From contig DATAHN010000025.1 of NCBI GenBank assembly GCA_036263155.1, positions 1 through 5,965 of the forward strand: DNA of 5,965 nucleotides, read 5' to 3'. The notes beneath the pieces were generated by a model that did not search any database, was not told the DNA's origin, and worked only from the letters and a program-made list of their open reading frames with translations. This DNA comes from DASUBN01 sp036263155 (GTDB taxonomy: Bacteria; Pseudomonadota; Gammaproteobacteria; Natronospirales; REEB76). Positions 1 through 5,965 of this stretch are shown here, piece by piece. Each line of letters opens with the position of its first letter. Position 1 is the first letter of the stretch. The translations under genes were made by a program, and so were the position numbers.

Positions 1-156
1 CCTCGGCGCCGAACGCCGGCTCGATGCGGACGGGCTCGCGCTCCGAGAGGCCGGGGACGCGCGCGGCGAGGGCGCGGGCGTCGTGCGCGGCGGCGGCCCC
101 GGCGGCGAAGGCGGCGAGCCCGAGCGCGAGGGCGGCGAGCGCCAAGTGGCGCGGGT

Positions 157-160
<4 letters not shown>
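1..160 (-). CDS. Exported protein, N-terminal fragment (runs off left edge)
   Basis: An open frame starts at the ATG at 160-158 and stays open to the window edge, giving 53 codons. The start has a good Shine-Dalgarno, GGGAG at 172-168, with 7 nt spacing. The ATG overlaps the tetR stop as ATGA, so the gene is almost certainly co-transcribed and translationally coupled with tetR. The first ~25 residues (MNPRHLALAALALGLAAF...AAAA) look like a signal peptide: a short n-region with Arg and His, an Ala/Leu core, and a likely signal peptidase I site around AAA-AH. The mature start (HDARALAARVPGL) is not enough to name a family. By context, genes directly behind a TetR regulator are often efflux adaptors (HlyD type) or outer-membrane channels, but that is inference. 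A secreted enzyme is equally possible. Confidence 0.72.
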
Positions 161-798
<638 letters not shown>

Positions 799-804
799 TG
801 ACTT

Positions 805-828
805 ATTTAATCATACGATTAATTAAAT
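805..828. promoter_or_regulatory. Nested palindrome, likely TetR operator
   Basis: Two nested inverted repeats lie here. The outer has 7-bp arms, ATTTAAT (805-811) and ATTAAAT (822-828), with 10 bp between. The inner is TTAATC-ATAC-GATTAA (807-822), a 16-bp near-perfect palindrome. TetR dimers typically bind 15-25-bp palindromes next to their own gene. This site covers the spacer and -10 of the predicted tetR promoter, the classic position for autorepression. Because the DNA is AT-rich, some of this symmetry could arise by chance. Confidence 0.55.
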
Positions 829-833
829 ATCAA
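805..833 (-). promoter_or_regulatory. Putative tetR promoter
   Basis: On the minus strand, TTGATA (833-828) is a good -35 box. Seventeen bases later TTAAAT (810-805) is a fair -10 box, 4 of 6 matches to TATAAT. Transcription would begin about 7 nt on, at or beside the A of the tetR ATG (798), giving a leaderless or near-leaderless mRNA. An alternative -10, TATGAT (815-810), has no decent -35 at the right distance. Prediction from sequence only. Confidence 0.5.
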
Positions 834-855
834 CGATTGTTATTGCTTGGATATC

Positions 856-893
856 AGTCACTTGGGTAGTTTTGGGTCGCTGCTATAGTGACT
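856..893. repeat. Spaced inverted repeat bracketing the rightward promoter
   Basis: AGTCACT (856-862) and AGTGACT (887-893) are perfect 7-bp inverted copies, 24 bp apart and 31 bp start to start, about three helical turns. They overlap the edges of the predicted -35 and -10. They could be paired half-sites for a regulator or could be chance. TGACT also appears at 799-803. Confidence 0.3.
862..889 (+). promoter_or_regulatory. Putative promoter for the rightward operon
   Basis: TTGGGT (862-867, a weak -35 keeping TTG) is followed after 16 bp by TATAGT (884-889), which is preceded by TGC (881-883) to give an extended -10 (TGnTATAnT). Start of transcription would be near 896, leaving a ~26-nt leader with a strong purine-rich ribosome site (AAGGGGGAGG, 911-920) before the ATG at 922. 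An extended -10 would compensate for the poor -35. Confidence 0.5.
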
Positions 894-921
894 CGGCTAG
901 TTACGACGGGAAGGGGGAGGC

Positions 922-1560
922 ATGCAGATCGGCATCCTGGGAAGCGGCGACGTGGGCCAGGCCTTGGGCCTGGGCTTCCTCAAGCTCGGCCACGACGTGA
1001 AGATCGGCAGCCGTAATCCCGACAAGCTTCAGCCCTGGCTCGCGAAGGCGGGCAAGCGCGCCTCTGCCGGCAGCTTCGAGGACGCCGCGCGCTTCGCGGA
1101 CGTGGTGGTGCTGGCGACGCTGTGGAGCGGCACCGAGGCAGCGCTCGGGCTCGCGGGGCCGGTGAACCTCGCCGGCAAGCTGGTGATGGATGTGACCAAC
1201 CCCCTCGTCTACGAGAGCGGGCGGCCGCCGCGGCTCGCGCTCGGCCAGACCGATTCCGGCGGCGAGCAGGTGCAGCGCTGGCTGCCCCAATCCAAGGTGG
1301 TGAAGGCCTTCAACACCGTGGGCCACGCGCACATGGTGGACCCGCAGTTCCCCGGCGGCCCGCCGGACATGTTCATCTGCGGCGAGGACACCTCCGCCAA
1401 GCATGTGGTGGCGAGCTTCTGCAAGCAGTTCGGCTGGGGCGTGGTGGACGCGGGCGGCATCGCCGGCGCGCGCCTGCTGGAACCCCTGTGCATCCTGTGG
1501 GTGGAGTACGGCCTCAAGACCCAGAGCTGGAACCACGCCTTCAAGCTGCTGCGTCGTTGA
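922..1560 (+). CDS. F420/NADP oxidoreductase-type Rossmann protein
   Basis: A 212-residue protein with an N-terminal Rossmann fold: GSGDVG (7-12) fits the dinucleotide-binding GxGxxG, and GSRNP (29-33) after the second strand is the usual site for the NADP 2'-phosphate. Later family marks are VVVLAT (61-66), MDVTNPL (89-95), KVVKAFNTVG (125-134) and FICGED (151-156). This is the NADP oxidoreductase, coenzyme F420-dependent family (related to the STEAP reductase domain). Most proteobacteria lack F420, so the likely role is an NAD(P)H-dependent reduction of flavin, metal or an unknown substrate; this is inference. The ATG at 922 has a strong purine-rich ribosome site at 908-920, and the AT-rich control region lies directly upstream. 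The gene leads a plus-strand block of four and diverges from tetR. The family is well supported; the substrate is unknown. Confidence 0.87.
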   Translation: MQIGILGSGDVGQALGLGFLKLGHDVKIGSRNPDKLQPWLAKAGKRASAGSFEDAARFADVVVLATLWSGTEAALGLAGPVNLAGKLVMDVTNPLVYESGRPPRLALGQTDSGGEQVQRWLPQSKVVKAFNTVGHAHMVDPQFPGGPPDMFICGEDTSAKHVVASFCKQFGWGVVDAGGIAGARLLEPLCILWVEYGLKTQSWNHAFKLLRR

Positions 1561-1566
1561 CGCGCC

Positions 1567-1572
1567 TATAAT
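1567..1572 (+). promoter_or_regulatory. Possible internal -10 box
   Basis: A perfect TATAAT sits in the 41-bp gap between the oxidoreductase stop and the phosphoesterase start. Initiation near 1579 would leave a ~23-nt leader that includes the AAGGAG ribosome site. No good -35 lies 16-18 bp upstream (the sequence there is AGCTGC), so it may need an activator, be weak or be chance. Confidence 0.35.
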
Positions 1573-1588
1573 CCGTGACGCATCCGAC

Positions 1589-1594
1589 AAGGAG
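1589..1594 (+). promoter_or_regulatory. Ribosome binding site fixing the phosphoesterase start
   Basis: AAGGAG lies 7 nt before the GTG at 1602. It is downstream of the earlier in-frame GTG at 1575, so it argues for the later start. Confidence 0.8.
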
Positions 1595-1601
1595 TATCCG
1601 C

Positions 1602-2435
1602 GTGTCCATCCACTCCCGCATCCTTCTCGCCGCCGGCCTCGCCGGCTGTGTTTTCGCCGCTGCCGCGGCGCCCTTGCCGCGTCCGCAGCACGTCGTGGTG
1701 GTGATCGAGGAGAACCGCTCCTACGGCAACGTGGTGGGGAGCCCCGACACGGCCTACATCAATCAGCTCGCATCCCAGGGCGCGCTGCTCACCCAGTACT
1801 TCGCCATCACCCATCCCAGCGAGCCCAACTACGTGGCGATGTTCTCCGGCGATACGCAGGGGGTGACCGATGACAGCTGCCCGCATAGCTACAAGGCGCC
1901 GAACCTGGCGGAGGCGCTGCTCGGTGCCAAGCTCAGCTTCGCCATCTATTCCGAGAACATGCCGGAAGCAGGGTTCACGGGCTGCGCTTCCCAGGACAAG
2001 CTCTACCGGCGCAAGCACAACCCAGTGCCGGATTTCCCGGCGGTGCCGGCCTCGGCGAACCGACCCTTCAGCGACTTCCCCAGCGACTATTCGAAGCTGC
2101 CCACGGTGTCCTTCGTGGTTCCGAACATGATCAACGACATGCACGACGGCACCGCGGCCCAGGGCGATGCGTGGCTGAAGGACAAGCTGGAGGGCTATGC
2201 CAAATGGGCCTTGAAGAACCACAGCCTGCTGGTATTGACCTGGGACGAGGATGACGGTGCCGAGGGCGGCCACAATCGTGTGATGACGGTGGTGCTGGGT
2301 CAGGACGTGAAGCCAGGCCATTACGAGGCTCACCTCACCCACTACGACCTCCTGCGCACGGTCACGGACATGTACGGCCTGAAACCCATCGGCCACGCTG
2401 CCGAGGCGCACGCCATCGATGGCATCTGGAAGTGA
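1602..2435 (+). CDS. Exported phosphoesterase (acid phosphatase / phospholipase C superfamily)
   Basis: With the GTG start at 1602 the protein has 277 residues. The N-terminus (MSIHSR, then a hydrophobic run to ~22) is a signal peptide; LAGC at 13-16 could be a lipobox, or cleavage could fall near AAA-AP (~23), so periplasmic versus lipid-anchored is unsettled. The mature domain belongs to the phosphoesterase family of AcpA-type acid phosphatases and phospholipases C: VVVVIEENRSYGNVVG (31-46) with a metal-binding Glu-Asn, THPSEPNYVAMFSG (70-83) holding the probable nucleophile Ser73, NMINDMHDG (175-183), and the metal-binding LTWDEDDG...GHNR (212-226). All the core motifs are present, so it should be active in hydrolysing phosphate esters outside the cytoplasm. 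A frame extension to a GTG at 1575 would add nine residues but has no ribosome site. It follows the oxidoreductase after 41 bp and is followed 4 bp later by the GNAT gene. The exact substrate is not predictable. Confidence 0.9.
   Translation: MSIHSRILLAAGLAGCVFAAAAAPLPRPQHVVVVIEENRSYGNVVGSPDTAYINQLASQGALLTQYFAITHPSEPNYVAMFSGDTQGVTDDSCPHSYKAPNLAEALLGAKLSFAIYSENMPEAGFTGCASQDKLYRRKHNPVPDFPAVPASANRPFSDFPSDYSKLPTVSFVVPNMINDMHDGTAAQGDAWLKDKLEGYAKWALKNHSLLVLTWDEDDGAEGGHNRVMTVVLGQDVKPGHYEAHLTHYDLLRTVTDMYGLKPIGHAAEAHAIDGIWK
2428..2432 (+). promoter_or_regulatory. Ribosome binding site choosing the GNAT start
   Basis: GGAAG, inside the last codons of the phosphoesterase gene, lies 7 nt before the GTG at 2440. 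It favours that start over the ATG at 2419, whose nearest purine run (GAGG, 2403-2406) is 12 nt away. Confidence 0.55.
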
Positions 2436-2439
2436 TGCC

Positions 2440-2909
2440 GTGCCTGCGATAGTGGAAGCGCGCCAGGACGAGTACCTCATCTCCACAGATCCCAAGCGGC
2501 TGGATATCAAGGCAGTGCACGCCTTCTTGACCACCTGTTACTGGTGCGCGGGCATCTCTCCGGCGCTGGTGGAGAAGGCGTTGCGGAACTCCCTGTGTTT
2601 CGGCCTCTATCACGGCAAGGAGCAGGTGGGCTTGAGCCGGGTGGTGACGGACTATTCCACCTTCGCGTACCTCTGCGACGTGTACGTGCTGGAGGCGCAC
2701 CGGGGCAAGGGCCTGGGCCACTGGATGGTGGAGTGCGTGATGACCCATCCGGACCTGCAGAACCTGCGCCGCTTCACCCTCGCCACCAAGGATGCCCATG
2801 GCGTCTATGCGAACTTCGGGTTCACGGCGCCCAAGGCCCCGGAACGCCAGATGGAGCGCCACGACCCGGACGTCTATAAGCGCCTGGCGGCGGAAGCGGA
2901 GCGAGGGAG

Positions 2910-2913
<4 letters not shown>
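2440..2913 (+). CDS. GNAT family N-acetyltransferase
   Basis: From the GTG at 2440 this is a 157-residue protein, the usual size for a single-domain GNAT. Acetyl-CoA motif A is clear: the strand LCDVYVLEAHRGKGLGHWMV (78-97), with RGKGLG (88-93) fitting R/Q-x-x-G-x-G/A. Motif B includes ATKDAHGVYANFGF (115-128), where Tyr123 is the usual general acid and YANFGF is a common ending. An N-terminal TTCYWCAGIS-PALVEKALRNS section (31-51) resembles a widespread subfamily of small GNATs whose substrates are mostly unknown. It transfers acetyl from acetyl-CoA to an amine in the cytoplasm. It starts 4 bp after the phosphoesterase stop, and its own stop overlaps the TTG of the next gene. A start at the ATG at 2419 (164 residues, overlapping by 17 bp) is possible. 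The acceptor cannot be named. Confidence 0.9.
2898..2901 (+). promoter_or_regulatory. Ribosome binding site for the racemase TTG start
   Basis: GGAG within the 3' end of the GNAT gene lies 8 nt before the TTG at 2910. A second GGGAG directly abuts the TTG and is too close to serve it. The site supports the TTG over the ATG at 2926, which would cut the conserved first strand. Confidence 0.55.
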
Positions 2914-3599
<686 letters not shown>

Positions 3600-3600
3600 G

Positions 3601-4356
3601 TTACCTGGAGATACGGATGCCGCTGACTTGGATGACGCCAGGCGTCTTTGGACAAGGTATTCCAGGCCTTCCGTTTGTCTCAACGGAATAACAGAAGCCT
3701 GCTTGGATGTGCAGGGTCTTGCCTGCATAGGCCGGCGGTGCCGCTGGCAGGGCTGCCTGCGAGACTGCCTTGAGAGAAGCCTTGTCCAGCCACCTGTCCT
3801 TGCTGGATTCGATGAGGACGATGTTGCTCGCGATGCCATCCAGGTAATCGAAACCCATCACGTTGCTACCCATGGTGCCGCTCATGATCGCTTCCTTGGG
3901 ATAGACCTTCCACCGGTCTATCGCCTCAGCCACGGTGGCCTCGAATGATTCGAGGGGTGTGGGCATGGCGAGCGGCACGGAGAATTCATGAGCAGCGGCG
4001 GCATAGGGACCCGTGGGTTTGGGCGGGTGTGCCTCGACCACTTGGTGCAGCATCAGCCGGTCCATGTCCAGATTCCCTGTGCTCTCGACGATCTCAGGAT
4101 AGGAGATGTCGCCTTCGGCGAAGGTGAACTTCACCGTGCCGTGGAGCCGCGGCGTGGACAGGTCGGACGGATCGGCGGGGGAATGCACCACCGATTGGAT
4201 GGCATTCAGCAGCGCCAGATCCCAATGCGGGTCTTGCCAGTAGGGATCGGTATCCGGATTGAACTTGCGCGATGGCGCGGGAGAATTCGGGTCGGGCGCA
4301 GATGCGCAGGCACCGATCAGCACGCATGTCAGCACCAGAGCAGCTTGCCCGCGCAT
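3601..4356 (-). CDS. Lipoprotein with two TonB C-terminal-like domains
   Basis: A 251-residue protein with a lipoprotein signal: hydrophobic residues 5-16 then IGAC (14-17), lipidated at Cys17; Ala at +2 suggests the outer membrane. A Pro-rich linker follows. Residues ~70-131 (GTVKFTFAEGDISYPEIVES, LDMDRLMLHQV) and ~135-224 (WKVYPKEAIMSG, LIESSKDRWLDKASLKAV, KTLHIQAGFCY) both match the pattern of a TonB C-terminal domain: strand, turn with Gly, a 'SSG...LD' helix, and a final strand. The second copy is the better one. There is no transmembrane anchor or long Pro-Lys rod, so it is unlikely to be a working energy transducer. Cys222 and Cys235 might pair. The ATG at 4356 follows the peptidase stop by 3 nt, with AGGGG about 10 nt upstream inside the peptidase gene, so the two are co-transcribed. 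The domain call is by eye; the function is unknown. Confidence 0.78.
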   Translation of the reverse strand: MRGQAALVLTCVLIGACASAPDPNSPAPSRKFNPDTDPYWQDPHWDLALLNAIQSVVHSPADPSDLSTPRLHGTVKFTFAEGDISYPEIVESTGNLDMDRLMLHQVVEAHPPKPTGPYAAAAHEFSVPLAMPTPLESFEATVAEAIDRWKVYPKEAIMSGTMGSNVMGFDYLDGIASNIVLIESSKDRWLDKASLKAVSQAALPAAPPAYAGKTLHIQAGFCYSVETNGRPGIPCPKTPGVIQVSGIRISR

Positions 4357-4359
4357 GAC

Positions 4360-5965
4360 TCAGTGTCCCCTGCCGGCGTTCAGGTGGTCGAAGTTAAGGA
4401 TTGCGTTGAACACCAGGGGATAGGTGCCCACGGTCTCGGCGCGGTAGATGGGGTCGCTGGCGAACAGGAGCACATGACCCTTGCCGAGGGGCGAGTCCAC
4501 CACCGCCGGGCGGCCGGCCATCTCCTGACCTGACTGGAGCAAGCCGGAGATGAGCAGTTCGTTCGCGTCGCCGTAGCGCAGGATCACGCGCGGGCGATAG
4601 GCTTCCGGTATCAGGAAATAGTTGTTGCGAGCCTGGTCCTCGTTGACGGGCATGGCCTCCCAGGGCTTGGCGGAAGGCAGCGCCGGAGGCGCCACGTAGG
4701 CGCGGCCCTGGGGCACGTCCTCCTCATCCGGGCCGCCGCGGCCGGTGGGGCGCTGGTAGTCGCCGGCGCCATGCAGGCCGAAGTCGCCGAACACGGCCTG
4801 GTTGCTGATGGTGAAGCTCGCGCCGTCGGCGCTGTACATGGGCAGGGTGGCGGCGTAGCCGTAGGCCACGGGGCTGCCCTGGTCCACGGTGTAGGCCTTG
4901 AGGATGCTGCCGACCACTTTGAGGTCGCGGGTCTGGTTCATGCTGACCCCGGCGGCGAGGCCTGTCTCCACCGCGAACTTGGCGGTGTCACCGGAGGTGA
5001 CCAGGAGGCCGCCTTCGCTGACGAAGCGCTTGAGGTTGGCGACACCGTTCCAGCCCAGGCCTGGGCGGATGTCATCGGTCTCGTCGATAGGCAGGGTGTT
5101 GGGCAGCACCGACTTGTTCCAGGGGATAGGCTTCCCGTACATCGGGAGGCCGTCCACGATGAGCTGGGTGCTGTTGTAGCCGATGGGCCCGAACAGGATG
5201 GCGTCGTACTTGCCGCGCAGGTCCGCATCCCGCGCCGCATCCTGGGTGCTTATATAGGTATAGGGGACGTGCAGCTTGTCCAGCGCCTGGCGCCACCAGC
5301 CCTCGGTCTGGGTGTCTATCCAGCTGTGCATGATGGCGATGCGCGGAACTCCCAGCTTGTGGCGTGCCACGTCCGGCGCGGCACCGACGGCGTAAGCGGT
5401 CAGTCCCAGGTCCTTGAGGGTGCCATCCAGGTCCTTGCGGCCCACGCCCTTCAGGATGTAGCTGCCCCGGCCGAAATGGCGGCCGGCGGCGTCGAACTCC
5501 GCATCCGCCGCTTCGATGCCGGCGCCCTTGAGGGTGTAGCGCAGGGTCATGAGCGCAGTGTCCGCATCCTGGGAGATGAGGAACACCGACCCCTCGCCCT
5601 GCACGCCGCCCGCGGCTTTCACTTCGCCGGTGACGGGTTGCATGGAGGCCTTGAGCACCGCGAGGTCGGTGACGCGCACCACCTCGGTGTTGAAGAGATC
5701 CCCCAGGGACCAGGCGGTGTCGTCGTAGGGGTGCTTCTGTGGATCCTCCGGCGCCCAGTACTGGCGGTCCAGGAGCGTGTCGGCGATGCGGCTGTAGGGC
5801 TGGTCCATGCGCACCACGTAGCTGCCCGCCGGGAAGCTGCGGCTCACGTGCTTGGGTTCGCTGTCGCGCGGACCGGCCGGCGGCGTCAGGTCCACGCTGA
5901 AGGAGGCGGTGGCACGCTGCACCTCGGCATGCTGCACGCGCAGCACGTTGAGGAGCTGGGCCTGG
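4360..5965 (-). CDS. M14-family zinc carboxypeptidase, C-terminal part (runs off right edge)
   Basis: The frame is open from the right edge to the TGA at 4362-4360, 534 codons with no natural start in the window (a GTG at 5946 is internal). The sequence matches the C-terminal half of large (~900-residue), secreted M14 metallopeptidases: PAGSYVVRMDQPYSR (5832-5788) and YDDTAWSLG (5727-5701), then a glutamine-amidotransferase-like fold starting RIAIMHSW (5343-5320), with DAILFGPIGYN and FVSEGGLLVTSGDTAKFAVE (to ~4960), and a closing strand region LLFASDPIYRAETVGTYPLV (4470-4411). The zinc ligands and catalytic Glu would be beyond the edge, so activity cannot be judged. The amidotransferase-like domain shows no obvious Cys-His-Glu triad and is probably structural or binding. 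It is followed 3 bp later by the TonB-like lipoprotein gene. Family by recognition of the C-terminal half only. Confidence 0.77.
   Translation of the reverse strand, partial: QAQLLNVLRVQHAEVQRATASFSVDLTPPAGPRDSEPKHVSRSFPAGSYVVRMDQPYSRIADTLLDRQYWAPEDPQKHPYDDTAWSLGDLFNTEVVRVTDLAVLKASMQPVTGEVKAAGGVQGEGSVFLISQDADTALMTLRYTLKGAGIEAADAEFDAAGRHFGRGSYILKGVGRKDLDGTLKDLGLTAYAVGAAPDVARHKLGVPRIAIMHSWIDTQTEGWWRQALDKLHVPYTYISTQDAARDADLRGKYDAILFGPIGYNSTQLIVDGLPMYGKPIPWNKSVLPNTLPIDETDDIRPGLGWNGVANLKRFVSEGGLLVTSGDTAKFAVETGLAAGVSMNQTRDLKVVGSILKAYTVDQGSPVAYGYAATLPMYSADGASFTISNQAVFGDFGLHGAGDYQRPTGRGGPDEEDVPQGRAYVAPPALPSAKPWEAMPVNEDQARNNYFLIPEAYRPRVILRYGDANELLISGLLQSGQEMAGRPAVVDSPLGKGHVLLFASDPIYRAETVGTYPLVFNAILNFDHLNAGRGH

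Noticed and set aside
901..1590. Minus-strand open frame opposite the oxidoreductase
   Set aside because: Low-complexity Ala/His/Arg composition with no motif; the plus strand has an intact Rossmann protein with a ribosome site.
1575..1601. Earlier GTG start for the phosphoesterase
   Set aside because: No ribosome site before it, and AAGGAG sits inside the extension at the ideal distance from the GTG at 1602.
2435..2452. ATG overlapping the phosphoesterase stop (TGATG)
   Set aside because: Its frame ends at TAG after five codons; the GNAT frame is different.
1566..2534. 322-codon minus-strand open frame
   Set aside because: Longer than the phosphoesterase it opposes, but without domain signals, while the plus frame has all the family motifs in order.
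5944..5946. GTG as the start of the M14-type gene
   Set aside because: The frame continues open to the window edge, and the M14 catalytic half must lie upstream; this codon is internal.

Overview
The window is GC-rich, tightly packed bacterial chromosome with almost no non-coding DNA. Gene style and families fit a free-living high-GC proteobacterium, probably a gammaproteobacterium of the Xanthomonadales or Nevskiales type. The families are a TetR regulator, a large M14-type zinc carboxypeptidase, a lipoprotein with TonB-C-like domains, a GNAT acetyltransferase and an Asp/Glu racemase. The taxonomic placement is inference from gene content. I see no mobile element, CRISPR array, tRNA or rRNA.

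Layout. (1) Positions 1-798, minus strand: a TetR/AcrR repressor followed, with an ATGA overlap, by the first 53 codons of an exported protein that runs off the left edge. (2) Positions 799-921: the only real intergenic region. It is AT-rich, carries nested palindromes over the likely tetR promoter, and has a separate rightward promoter with an extended -10. (3) Positions 922-3599, plus strand: four genes in a row. They are an F420/NADP-type Rossmann oxidoreductase, an exported acid-phosphatase/phospholipase-C-type phosphoesterase, a GNAT acetyltransferase and an aspartate/glutamate-type racemase with both catalytic cysteines. The last three have GTG, GTG and TTG starts and are spaced +4 or -4 bp, which suggests translational coupling. 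(4) Positions 3601-5965, minus strand: the C-terminal 534 codons of an M14-family metallopeptidase, then 3 bp later a lipoprotein with what look like two TonB C-terminal-type domains. The plus and minus blocks converge with one base between their stop codons.

Functionally, the left block looks like a self-regulating TetR unit that may control export or efflux. The centre is an accessory metabolic operon, perhaps handling amino acids or other small metabolites. The right block is an envelope peptidase/lipoprotein pair. No part is a clearly new defence or biosynthetic system. The least described item is the tandem TonB-C-like lipoprotein coupled to the M14 peptidase.
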